Part shown: positions 10,906 through 21,170 of the stretch, piece by piece
Layout of the letters: each line of letters begins with the position of its first letter
How positions within the stretch are numbered: position 1 is the first letter of the stretch
DNA from: Gnetum montanum
Lineage: Eukaryota; Streptophyta; Gnetopsida; Gnetales; Gnetaceae
Direction: 5' to 3'
Length of the DNA stretch: 64,000 nt
NCBI GenBank assembly: GCA_015680685.1
Contig: MNCI01033492.1
Span: 2,873-66,872, forward strand
Notes under the pieces: model-generated
Seen by the model: the letters and a program-made list of their open reading frames with translations, nothing else
What the model was told of the DNA's origin: nothing
The model's database searches: none
Position numbers and translations under genes: made by a program

Positions 10906-11363
10906 AGTAAAACGAATCCACAATGAACCTTCCCTTCAATGTCCTCGTCAGCTAATTTGACATTGAGATTTTACAGTAAGCTACTTTTCTTGTCTTACTA
11001 GTTAACACTACCGAAAACTAATGTAAGTCTTACTGTTTTTCAAAGTCCTGTCCCTGGATTTACAGTGTAGTAGGACAATTCTTCGCGTCGAGCATTTGGA
11101 ATTCTAGAAGGAAATTATTTCTTTATCGTTAGCTATTGAAGTCAAGATGCTGTCTCCCACGATGAATACAAGTGACTCTAACCCAGTGGATTGAATTTCG
11201 TTGCACGTTGTTTCCTAAAACAGTTGAAGCCTTAATTGAGTTGAATGCTTTTGAGGACGAATTTCAGGTCATGGCCATGCAAACATGCATAAATTCTGCG
11301 GAACGGGATGCTCTTCTGCTCTGCTTTGCCCAAGAGTGGAATACTCAAGTTTCTTGCATTACC

Positions 11364-14300
11364 ATGGCTTCCACAAGAGCTCTTTCTGTTTTGTTCCTTT
11401 CATTTCTTCTTTTTCTGTGCTTGTTGCTTTCTTCCGTCGCTGTTCCTGCTACAACTGATGCAGATGCAGAAGCTGCTCTGAGTGATGCGAAAGCTTTGCT
11501 TGAATTCAAGAGATGCATCACCAGTGATCCCCTTGCAGTTCTCTCAAATTGGAATAGTACCACTTCTGATCCAAGTGCATGCAATTGGACGGGAATTACG
11601 TGCTCCAAAAAGCTTCCAGGCCGAGTCGTCCAAATCGAATTGGAGAGTGCTACACTGCGTGGATCCCTGCCTCCCCACGTCGCAAACTTATCATATCTGC
11701 AGGTACTTGACGTTGGCAATAACTCATTCTCTGGTAAAATCCCACCATCGCTTGGCAGGCTGCGTAGGCTCAAAGTGTTGGATCTCTGTATTAATGAATT
11801 TGAAGGTGTCATTCCTCGTGAAATAGGGAACCTTTCTTCACTGCAATTTATTGGTCTCTGTACGAATTCTTTTGAAGTTGAGATTCCTCAGTCTCTGGCA
11901 AAGCTTCAAAGCCTTACCTTGTTCTCTGTTTCCCGTAATCAGTTGGGTGGACAAATCCCCTCGTGGTTGGGAGCACTCCACAAACTTGAATATCTTGATC
12001 TTTCTGAAAACAAATTTCAGGGTGTCATACCTCCTCAGCTGGGCAACCTGTCTTCCTTGCAATACTTGAATCTTGCGCTTAATTATTTGAGCGGTTTCAT
12101 TCCATTTTCTCTTGCTAGTCTCCACCGTGTTAATGAAATTCATTGTCACCAAAACAATCTCACTGGAAGCATTCCCCCCAGTCTACGCAACCTCACAGCT
12201 CTTAGAAAGCTATCTTTGTCTGATAACAATTTGCAAGGTCATCTTCCTTCATGGATGGGCACCATGTCTCACAGAGCAGAGCTTTTGGTTTTGCGTTTAG
12301 CCAGCAATGAATTCACTGGTAACCTCCCACAGTCATGGCAGAATGTGACCCAATTCCAAGAGCTTGAATTGTCCGGTAACAGATTGGCAGGAAGGCTACC
12401 GTCTTGGCTGGGGAGAATCTGCACTCATTTGGAATGGTTGAATTTGGGCCAAAATCACTTCACCAGTGGAGTGAGCGGCTGCAGGCAGCCTATTCCATTC
12501 TTGGAAGCTCTTTCCAATTGTTCTGAGTTAACTGCATTCCAAATCTATGACAACGGTTTAACTGGAACTCTACCGGCTAACTTCGGAGGCTCCTTTCCAA
12601 ATGTTCAGTTCTTGGAACTCTCTCAAAACTTCATGTGTGGCAACATCCCCGAAAGCATAGGAAATTTATCATCTGTCAATCGACTTAATCTTTACGATAA
12701 TATGTTCAGCGGTGTCATTCCTTCTCATGTGGCAACTCTGAGGTCCCTGCAAGGAATCAATCTGTCAAAAAACAAACTTCGTGGCAACATCCCGTCTGAA
12801 TTTTCCCTGTTAAACAAAACACTTGAATATCTGTATATATATCAGAGTAATTTGTCGGGTTCCATCCCTGCCAACATTGGGGAACTTGTTAATATGCGTG
12901 GGCTAGATCTCCATGGGAACTTGCTATCTGGAAGAATTCCATCGGAGCTGGGAAACTGCCATGTTCTTGAAGAGCTTATACTCTCAGGGAACAGCCTTTC
13001 AGGAGCAATACCGCCCGAGGTTGCTGGTTTGAAATCTATTGTATTTTATCTTGATTTGTCAGCAAATGCTTTGAGCGGAGAAGTGCCAACAGAAATAACA
13101 GGGTTGCAGATGACACAGTATATCGATCTCTATCGATCTCTCCAACAATCAGCTCTCTGGAAGCATTGCATCTTACATGGATAGCTGGTTGGATGCCCGA
13201 GAAATCAACCTCACTTTGAATAATTTCACTGGTAACCTTTCCAAATCAATCGGGAACAGGCTCACCCAGCTTCAAAGACTAGATCTTTCTCGTAATTATT
13301 TTACGGGATCGGTGCCCTCATCTCTTTTGAATGGTTCAAATATTCATTTTTTGAACCTTTCATACAACAACTTCAGTGATGAGATGCCATGTTTGCACAG
13401 TTTCTCAAATAAGCTAAGGTTAAGCAGATGGTCCTTCATTGGAAATCCTTATTTATGTGGAAGATGCTTTGATCTTCCAGCTTGTACAATATCTGCTGGA
13501 CAGCACAGATCTCACTCAAACAAAAATGTTATTCTGAGCGTTGTGCTTCCCATTTTAGGTGGCCTTGTGTTGCTGGTTGTGGTTGTTACAGGGATACTTT
13601 TCAGAAGAATCAGAACATCCAAGGGGGAAACTCCAAGTATAAACAACCATTTCTTGAAGATATCTGTAGAGGAACTTCATAGGGCCACAGGTAATTTTAG
13701 TGATTCCAACTTGGTGGGTGAAGGCACCCATGGAAAGGTGTATAGAGGTATTTTGATGTCAGGAGAGTTGGTTGCTGTGAAACTATTTTCTTCCACAAAT
13801 CAGCAGCAGACTGTTAAAAGCTTCAGAAAGGAGTGTGGTGTATTAGGGAAAGTAAGACACCGTAACATTCTGAAGATTATTACTGTGGTTTGGTCCGAAG
13901 ATTTGAAAGCTGTTATAATGCCTTTCATGAGTAATGGCAGTCTCCATTCTCTTCTTCACAGCAGAGAAGATGGTCAGTTAACTCCTTTGAACTTGCGGGA
14001 GAGACTAACAATCTTAACAGAATTAGCAAGTGGACTTAGCTATTTGCATCATGATTATGATTGTCAGATCATCCACTGCGACATCAAACCAGCGAATGTA
14101 TTATTGGATGGCGATATGACTGTTAAGATCTGTGATTTTGGAATATCCCGTCTCATGGGAGAGTTTGACGGTTCAATGACATCTTCTTCTCTTGCTGTAA
14201 AAGGTATCTCTATTTTATTTTCACTTTCTTTTTTAATAAATTCTTCTTCCTGTAATGTTAAGATGCATCTGCTCAATTCAAGTGGATGGTTTCAGAGTAT

Positions 14301-14777
14301 GGCATTGGGGAAAGAATATCTGCTAAAGGGGACGTGTACAGCTTTGGAGTGGTTGCCTTAGAAGTCATGACAAGATTGAAGCCCACAGATGAGATGTTTT
14401 CAGGGGATCTCACATTGCCATTGTGGATTTCCATGGCTCTGCAAGAGACAACAGCAGAAGAAAGGAGAGAAGCTCTGAAAGATATGATAAAGATGGCAGA
14501 TGAAAGTGGAGGAGGAATCCAGATGGACAAAGATGAAGAAATGTCAGCAGTGGAAAAAATTTTGATGGTAGGTCTAAGATGCACCTGCCAAGATGCTTCC
14601 ATGAGACCTGGAATGAAGGAAGTTGAGTCAATTCTGAAATCTATCACCATTGGACATGTGCAAAATCAGGGGACACAATTAATAGGAAACTTTGAAGAGA
14701 TTATTAGAGTGGTAGAGTCACAGCCGCCTTTACTTCCAAGAAGGGCTGAAATTGACAGTTCAAGCTTTTCTGATTAG
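11364..14777 (+). CDS. LRR receptor-like kinase, non-RD, LRR-XII-like; frameshifted (possible pseudogene)
   Basis: Start is the ATG at 11364 (context ACCATGG), which opens a signal peptide of roughly 30 residues; the frame is open upstream to 11172, but that part looks like 5' leader. Then come an LRRNT domain (L-L-E-F-K ... C-N-W-T-G-I-T-C), about 22 plant-type LRRs, a Cys pair (L-C-G-R-C), one membrane helix (~13528-13602) and a Ser/Thr kinase. The kinase has a Gly loop G-E-G-T-H-G-K-V (~13717), V-A-V-K (13771-13782), H-C-D in place of H-R-D (14074-14082) and D-F-G (~14134). H-C-D marks a non-RD kinase, as in FLS2, EFR and XA21, plasma-membrane pattern receptors. A 10-bp tandem duplication at 13121-13140 shifts the frame; LRRs resume in the new frame. 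A 92-bp intron (14204-14295) separates exon 2, whose subdomain VIII region appears short. As read, the protein would end in the LRRs at 13184. Confidence 0.88.
13121..13140 (+). other. 10-bp tandem duplication causing the receptor-kinase frameshift
   Basis: TATCGATCTC occurs twice in a row. The first frame stops at 13184 in non-LRR sequence, while the frame offset by ten bases continues LRR coding (N-N-Q-L-S-G, then S-I-A-S) straight from Y-I-D-L. This is the only break in the ectodomain. It could be a real allele or an assembly error. Confidence 0.9.
14204..14295 (+). other. Predicted intron of the receptor kinase
   Basis: Donor AAG|GTATCT at 14203/14204 and acceptor TTTCAG|AG at 14295/14296. 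The join is in frame and gives V-K-E-Y-G-I-G. Kinases of the LRR-XII group usually have an intron at this A-P-E region. An alternative acceptor at 14262 is also in frame but would leave only 59 bp, short for a plant intron. Confidence 0.6.
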
Positions 14778-14973
14778 TGACCACGGAGAAGGCAGGAGTT
14801 ACCAAAGAGAGACCAATAATGTTAGACCCATAAAGTCAAGTATAGATCATAGATAAAATGTTGAATCTTATGTTGTGTATCCATGTTCTCATAATGGTTT
14901 TCTTGTGGGCTTTCCATAGTGTGCTCTGGTTTTCCCTGTTTTTCATCTCGCCTGAATTGTATCCTTGTACATA

Positions 14974-14979
14974 AATAAA
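14974..14979 (+). terminator. Candidate polyadenylation signal (AATAAA)
   Basis: AATAAA lies about 200 bp after the receptor-kinase stop codon, in a T-rich 3' region. Position and motif fit a plant poly(A) signal. Confidence 0.4.
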
Positions 14980-15687
14980 TTATATTTCAGTGACGGTGCC
15001 TAAAAGCACAAACGGTTGTCGAAGATCCTTGTTGTTGGGTTTGTAATCCTTATTTACTCCTAGGGTTTATTACCAGAGATGAATTTTATTTGATTCCCGA
15101 TTGAATTTTATTATATAAATAACTAACGGTAACGGTACATTATATGTATGATAATATTAGCAGGAAATTTTCATTTCCTCAAACATGTTCGGCCTGTTTG
15201 CTTCTTTGAATCCATAGTAAAAGGCTTTCCTGGTTAGTGCAGTGGGCATTTAAGCATAAACAATGAAAGAAAAGAGGAAAAATGGAGTTTACCTGCATCC
15301 GCCGGTAGAAAATGGAAATTTTATTGCCTTTGCAGGCATGCTAGTTTTAATGCAAGTAATTACAGGAATTCCCTGCGATATCCGAATTTGCATAATCGAC
15401 CTATCAATAATGCCCAATTAAAAACGTATTTTTAAGCGTGTGGAAGATCGTCCTTTAAAGCATTAATGATATGAAGGATATAGATTTATCTAGCTTCAAC
15501 GTGGAAGTTTAGAATTGTTTAAACGACTTTTCACGGCACCCTTTTTCTTAGGCATTAACGCGTTCGGGTTTAAGTGTAGTAAGAAAACTAAAACAATAAC
15601 ACTTTAACAACACGTCAACACTTGGTGAATGATGATGCTGGGCGGATTGCATTAAAGATCAGAGCATGAAAATCCCCACCGGATGGG

Positions 15688-15758
15688 AAAAATTAAAAAT
15701 CGTAGTTAGCATTAAAAATTAAAAATCGTAGTTAGCATTAAAAATCGTAGTTAGCATT
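15688..15758 (+). repeat. 26-bp tandem repeat, 2.7 copies
   Basis: Two perfect 26-base copies (15688-15713, 15714-15739) end in AATCGTAGTTAGCATT and are followed by a shortened 19-base copy (15740-15758). Confidence 0.85.
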
Positions 15759-16150
15759 CGGGAATAAATTAAAATGAAAATGGGATTTAAATCCGGAAAA
15801 AGTCAGAACGTGAGATTCATTGTTTTAACAGCCCAGCGGGGCAGGAGCTACGTACACTTGGAAAATCTGGAAAAATCGTTGGCTCTACATGTTACAATTT
15901 TTCCCTTTGCCGGAAAGTTCAGTTACCGCGCTAATGTAATCATATAATTTTAATTCTTTACCTCAACAATCCATTAAATTTAAAAAATCATTTAAAAAAT
16001 TATCAACGTATCCACAATCATGATTCGCAATTATAAATCGCAGATCCGCAGAATTCACAAAGTAAGTGCAAGATTACAACCCCACCAACAAACCGTTAAT
16101 CAGGTAGATCAATGAGGTGGGAGACTTGGGAGGACATTGCCTACCTATTT

Positions 16151-16288
16151 CTAAAATTCTCTTTTTGACCGGAATCCCAACTCCTTTGCAAAATCCGCGG
16201 CAACCTTGGTAGCTAACCACTGTGTTCCAAATTCCAATACTGACAGCACGCATTTGCACAGCTCCAAAGAAGACTCACCTTGTATTTG
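16151..16288 (-). pseudogene. Unrecognised short coding-like fragment
   Basis: The minus strand is open from about 16288 to a TAG at 16151-16153 without an ATG. It has protein-like composition: L-E-L-C-K-C-V-L-S-V-L-E-F-G, then W-L-A-T-K-V-A-A-D-F-A-K-E-L-G-F. A stop lies just upstream in the same frame. I do not recognise the family. It could be an exon or gene relic, or chance. Confidence 0.2.
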
Positions 16289-16934
16289 TTAAGCAAGCCC
16301 AAGTGAGAGGTCACACAGAAACCAAAATTTAAGTCTGGCTCTGCTGTTTCAAGATATTAACTGGCCATCCAGCCATGCCGTTCCAGACTCCAGAGTTTGA
16401 ACATCACTCTAATTGACGATGACTCACTTTTATTCCAACTTCTATGCATAATACAATATCCTTTCTGCAAAATCGTTACGCCAATGAATCTAGTTAGCCA
16501 GGCTTGCAGATGGACGGAAAAAATAAAAATAAAAACATCCAAGATGATAATGCAGAACAGAAAAGCTTAGCTTCAATTGTGGTGCTCGTGGAGGCCTCAT
16601 TGCTGCAGCACCAAAAAAAAAATGTGGGCATTTTTGCAGCTCCGGTGGAACACTGCAAAGATCAAAATGCTGCAGCGATGGCATTTATTTATTTTTGAAA
16701 GTGAAAAATGCCTGGGCACTATATTTTTTTTTTATTGATACTTATTAATTGGTCATTTTGTTCAAATCTGCTGTGAAACATTTCTGCCCAGAGTGTGTAG
16801 ACTTAACAAACTTTCAATTTCAGTTTAACGTTCCCGTTTTTTAAAACTAAGTTGACTATAACAGTTACCAGGTTATATATTTATGTGTATATATCTCTAT
16901 TAAATTGGTTAAGAGGATCTTTCAAATTTCATTC

Positions 16935-17215
16935 TCGCAGGAAACAAGTTTGATGATAACCACATCATTTATCCATCTTCTTTTCCTATGCCCCTTTTCC
17001 ATTTTCCTTTTCCTTGCAGCGGGTCCGTCCAATTTTCTTTTCAATGTTTATTGCAGGTGTTTTCAAAACATCAATCTTCAACAAAAATAATACCTCAAAA
17101 ACATCTTAAACAAATATGGAAAGAACAAATTGAATCTAGAGGGTGCAAAGAAAATGGAAAAGGGGCAGAGGAAGAGAGGATGGATGAGTGATCTTGTTTC
17201 CTTGTCCAGCAGTCG
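16935..17215. repeat. Imperfect foldback (inverted repeat)
   Basis: The core arm 16971-17010 pairs with 17147-17184, 36 of about 39 positions matching, centred on GCCCCTTTTCCATTTTC. Weaker pairing extends outward (GGAAACAAG near 16941 against CTTGTTTCC near 17194) and inward. The size and shape suit a MITE-like or foldback element. No target duplication was found. Confidence 0.6.
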
Positions 17216-17300
17216 ATCAGAGAATAAATATTCAGAAGATCTTCTCAGCCAATTCATAACATGCAAAACCAAAATAGAAGCGTGAGTTGAGTACCCTACA

Positions 17301-17382
17301 GGTTCAGGGCAGTGTAGGGGTAGGGTCGACCTTAGGATACGGGTTCAGGGCAGTGTAGGGGTAGGGTCGACCTTAGGATACG
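17301..17382 (+). repeat. 41-bp perfect tandem duplication
   Basis: Copies 17301-17341 and 17342-17382 are identical and begin GGTTCAGGGCAGTGTAGG. The unit is GC-rich against an AT-rich background. Confidence 0.9.
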
Positions 17383-17699
17383 GCATTTAAGTAGAAGTCG
17401 CGGCCTTAGTAAAATTAATTTTTTTTAAAGATATCCATTGTCATTATTGAGGACATTATTTTAAAACTTAAGCTATTAAAATATTATGTGAAATCATTCA
17501 ATAATATCAAAATTGGTAAATGAATAATATTAAACAATATTATTTATGCATCAAACTATGAAAAAGATCCGCATAAAAATAAAATCATATATATTTCAAA
17601 TACCCTATGCAAGAATACATTACACAATTGTTGCAACAAACTTTATAGAGGTGTAGAATAGGAAGAATAGAGTTAATTATAAAGGTAAGAGCTTGAACC

Positions 17700-18720
17700 T
17701 AAGATGCCTACTCTTCTAAATCAGCAAAATATTTTTCCTTTGCAATTCTACTATGAAGATGCTTAGAATTTGAAATCTTTTTATATCCCTACAAAGAGAA
17801 TGAATGATGAATCTTCAAAGAGTCAATGTTCTTGACTTTAGATAATGCAATGGAGATTAGACTTGTAACTTCTTTTGATCCTACTATATCAATAATGACC
17901 TTATATAGTGTCATTCATTTAGATTTATAGATAGTCATGGCATATGCCAATTGCAATGGTAACTAACATGATACTCCTCGAACCATAGGTACAATTGGAA
18001 CATAATGGGGATTACGATTATTGAATGGACATTCGATTTATGAGTCAAAATCAATAACAATGGCAATGTAGGTGATTGTTTTCCAAGGTGATAGACAATA
18101 CTATGAATTGTGCCAAGCACACTATTCACTAATCCTACTTTTGGCAAAATGTTAATAGTAAGCATAATTTGTGCACCCTCACATATAAGTAAAGTTGTTT
18201 TATATCATCTCTTTTACTATCTGAAATTCTAAATCCATGGGAATCTTTGTCTACAATGCATATTGCTTTACATTTTTTGCAATATCTTCCTATTGTGTTG
18301 TTGCACGTTCTCCCTTATATCATACAAATGCACCAAGTATTCAAAATCATCTAATTCGTGAAAATTCAATTGAGATTCCTTTGAGCACTAAAGAATTGAT
18401 AATCTTCATTAAGGCTTCTTCCCTCTTAGATATGCTTTAATATTTCCTTGAATCTCTATTGTTTACGATCATTTTTGGATTAACAATAAACTGCCTCTAA
18501 TACAACAAATGTATCAAAGGAATCCCAAACTCCTACGATATTTGGATTCCTAGATGTATATGGCACAACATCAGGTAGAAGAGAAAGTTGAACCAAGTCT
18601 CCTATGAGTATAACTTATATTCCTCCAAAACTTTCATTATGATGCTATGGAAATATTTCTCTTAATATTTTTCATGATACTACTTTATGAAAACATTTTG
18701 AATTTCACCTATAACAAAAT
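17700..18720 (-). pseudogene. PIF1-type helicase fragment of a Helitron
   Basis: Successive PIF1 landmarks appear on the minus strand. Near 18540-18640 are F-G-G-I, V-I-L-I-G-D-L-V-Q-L (family G-D-F-x-Q-L-P-P), then V-V-P-Y-T-S-R-N-P-N-I and G-V-W-D-S-F-D-T. Near 18085-18160 are G-A-Q-I-M-L-T-I-N, then G-L-V-N-S-V-L-G-T-I. Near 17900-17940 is A-Y-A-M-T-I-Y-K-S-K (family T-I-H-K-S-Q), and after it A-L-S-K-V-K-N-I-D (family A-L-S-R-V). The protein would unwind DNA 5' to 3' during rolling-circle transposition. Stops and frameshifts make it inactive. Confidence 0.78.
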
Positions 18721-19303
18721 ACTTTCTCATACTAGCTATTCACACTAGATAATCATTTGCAAAGAAGCACCAACTTCATTTGTTAATTGTGAAAACAACA
18801 TATGGCCTACAATTTTTCTATAGCATTTCTTTTGCTTAGCACCCAGCTTATTAGGATCATAGGCACCATAGTCATGGTTCATGACAATCATGGATCAAGA
18901 CAATTTATTATTAGCATCAAAGGTTATGGTGAACTTTGTAACATCCTCTTCTAGATATTTGAATGTCCAATCATACATCCTATCAACATTTCATAAGCTA
19001 AGCATCTCTAATTCTATTATCTGGAAATGACTTGTTGATAATAGATGATGATTAAGTATTTCAAAATCATACTCATGATCCTACACCTATAGAGTTATAT
19101 TTATGAACTATCGTTCTTTCTCCAATGCTTGCTGGAAAGAGGAATTTTAGAATAATATCTCAAAATAGCATTTGGTTTTGGGTGACATGAATTTCAAGTT
19201 GAGTTCTCTTTATTCTTTACGTTACAATTGTACTCTATAAAAGCTTGTAGTAATGATACTCCCTCCATGAAAAGAGGTTGTTTTTAATAAACATTAATAA
19301 TAG

Positions 19304-19645
19304 TTATGTGTAATTTTTACCTTCATCCCCTTCCTTGGCATTAATAATAACTTTCTTATATACTTCTTGTGGTACATTGATGGCATGGAAAACATTAATG
19401 CACTCCAACAAAGAAAGATCATATAACATGTGATAGACCTTCATAGCACCTATGTCTCTAGTTGTGGTAGCATTCATCATAAGCCTTCTAAAGATAGATA
19501 AAGCATCTTCATGAGGATTTCTTGACTTTGAAATTTCTTGTGGTGTGTCATAAAAATATTGTAATTTTTTCTCAAATTTAGATGCATATTTCACAATATA
19601 TTTTATGACAACATATTACAACATGACAAGTTGAAAATCTATATT
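19304..19645 (-). pseudogene. Helitron Rep-region C-terminal fragment
   Basis: A minus-strand frame carries Y-I-V-K-Y-A-S-K-F-E-K near its start and RDIGAMKVYHMLYDLSLLE further on. These match the Helitron helicase-like N-terminal protein (Y-x-x-K-Y-x-x-K-x-E, then R-D-I-x-A-Q-E-x-x-H-L-L-L-x-L-P-L). The open part is 96 codons from 19594; homology extends a little upstream past one stop. The HUH and tyrosine motifs of Rep are absent. Confidence 0.75.
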
Positions 19646-20336
19646 TTCCCATCATGTCTATTTAGTTTTATTTAAGAATTTAGTAATGCCCTTTAATGTT
19701 TTAAATTAAACATAATTAATAAGTTTTGATATTAATGAAATATATAAAAATAAATTTTCATGATAATATTTTATTAAGATTCATTAATTAGAATGTAGAT
19801 GTTGTAGGAAAACATGCCTTGTTGGTGGATTGAAGGTTGTTTTCCTTTGGAGCATGGGTTAGAGGAGCATGGAGATCTTCATGGGTTCCATGCTATCATA
19901 ACCATCACTAAAGAACTACATTGGTGCAAATTCCTTTGTGTAGCTCATTATAAGGATATGTAGGCTTGCATAGGAGCTTTTAATTTGATCCTTGGACCAC
20001 TACCCTTCTCTTTGATGGGTTGGGCTTAAAGCTAGATATGTTAGAATATGAACGTATCTTTAGCCCTTCTATGAGAACACTATCTCTTATGGTTGCATAT
20101 GCTTATTGTGGTTATGCTTTTGTGTGTTGTGTTGGTTGTATCACTTATATGATTTATCTTGTGTACTTAATATGCTTTTAAATTATGGACTAACTAGTGA
20201 TGTGCACTTATGTTGTGTGTGCAAGTGTTATGCTTATTAAGGCATAGTCCATCTTGGGTTATCTCTAGGTCATATGGCTGATTTTGGACTCAAGGGTAAT
20301 GCCAAAAGGTGCTTCACTAAAGTAGTATTGTTACAA

Positions 20337-20350
20337 TTAGTATCAAAGCC
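20337..20350 (+). other. Primer-binding site, initiator-tRNA-Met type (degenerate)
   Basis: TTAGTATCAAAGCC differs at few positions from the usual plant site TGGTATCAGAGCC and lies directly after a CA-ending LTR. This differs from the site of the Athila-like elements in this window, so it marks another lineage. Confidence 0.6.
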
Positions 20351-20419
20351 ATGATTTGTAGTTTGAGGCTAGTGATGGTTCTAGGTTTGTGGTTCATGGT
20401 CATGATTTTTTATTTATAA

Positions 20420-21170
20420 CTTGTGTGCTACCATGATGCACAAAAAAAAAGAGCAAAGGGAGCTAAAATCTTGATAATACTCCTCTTGGTTCTAATCCTC
20501 GCAATGTACTAATTCAAGATGGAAAAAAAGTAGTCATGTGCGCAAGAAGGTGCAGGATTATATAAATTTGTATGAGGATGTGCATGAAAATGAAGATGTT
20601 GAGATGATTAGCAAGAGAAATATTATTGAATCCCTTGAAAAGATGCAAGAACTATAGGGCCACTTATTATAAGCAAACATCATCATCATGCATAGTATAT
20701 TCACAATGGCAGATGCTTGTATGATCCAAGAATTGGTGGATCTCATGGAAGCTCCTTTCTTTCTAGAGTTAGGCTTTAGTACAAAATAGAAACTTTTCCT
20801 AACTCAAAATTTTATGTTGAGAAATTGAGTGGAGAAACTTGGGGATGTTGTTGATGATTTCTAGTTTGCCAACCAAGAGCTCTAGGATGAAAATTAGGAG
20901 CTGCGATCATTGTTAGAAACTCAACAAGATTTGCATGAAGTCAACAAAATAAGAATGAGACCTTAAAAAGGAAATTAGATGATAATAATGGGGTCATGGA
21001 AGATTAGCTGACATTGTAAGCAAGGGCATTGACATCAGGGTTGAGTCAATTAATTTTCAAGTTCCAAACAAAGAAACCAAAAATCTATGAGGTCAATAGG
21101 GATGATATTATGATAGATACATTTCTATTTGAAATAGAAGAGTTTCTAGATATGTATCCATGTTGTCTAA
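20420..21170 (+). pseudogene. Degraded gag of the Met-primed element
   Basis: Frames are broken. One stretch (~20565-20770) reads V-Q-D-Y-I-N-L-Y-E-D-V-H-E-N-E-D. Near 21070-21155 is K-P-K-I-Y-E-V-N-R-D-D-I-M-I-D-T-F-L-F-E-I-E, like the start of the gag core in chromovirus-type elements. Family assignment beyond Ty3/gypsy is not possible from this piece. Confidence 0.4.

Larger units (their letters stand above)
9631..11012 (+). repeat. Three diverged ~225-bp tandem units upstream of the receptor kinase
   Basis: Units start at about 9631, 9885 and 10112, each opening with AGTGCTGTTG. They share blocks such as AACAAATCTTTAT, TCATCTGATTTGGCATT and the SCTGTTTTTC/GCTATTTTTC region. The third unit is cut at 10216 and resumes at 10906, after a transposon-like insertion. 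The array ends ~350 bp before the receptor kinase start, so it is a triplicated promoter-proximal module. Confidence 0.75.
14980..16934. other. Low-copy intergenic DNA, no clear gene
   Basis: Base composition is less AT-skewed than the transposon zones and I see no transposon landmarks. The only items are a short tandem array (15688-15758) and a possible exon fragment on the minus strand (16151-16288). Confidence 0.4.
17690..19645 (-). mobile_element. Helitron Rep/helicase remnant, minus strand
   Basis: Minus-strand translation shows parts of a RepHel protein in the right order: end of the Rep region (19304-19645), then a PIF1-type helicase (about 18720 down to 17700). Frames shift several times. 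The Rep catalytic motifs and the helicase Walker A motif were not found, so both the 5' part and a stretch between the domains are missing. I could not define the Helitron ends. Confidence 0.75.
19800..21170 (+). mobile_element. 5' part of a Ty3/gypsy element with initiator-Met-type primer site
   Basis: A putative 5' LTR (19800-20335, TGTTGTAGG ... GTTACA) is followed by a primer-site-like sequence (20337-20350) and a degraded gag. The copy is cut at about 21170, where sequence of the Athila-like family begins. No second LTR for it is seen. Confidence 0.55.

Noticed and set aside
11172-11363. Upstream extension of the receptor-kinase frame to an ATG at 11172
   Set aside because: The signal peptide starts at the well-placed ATG at 11364 (ACCATGG). 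The 64 upstream residues do not resemble receptor N-termini.
14204-14262. Alternative acceptor at 14262 for the receptor-kinase intron
   Set aside because: It would give a 59-bp intron, short for plants, and insert residues unlike the kinase family. The TTTCAG at 14295 fits better.
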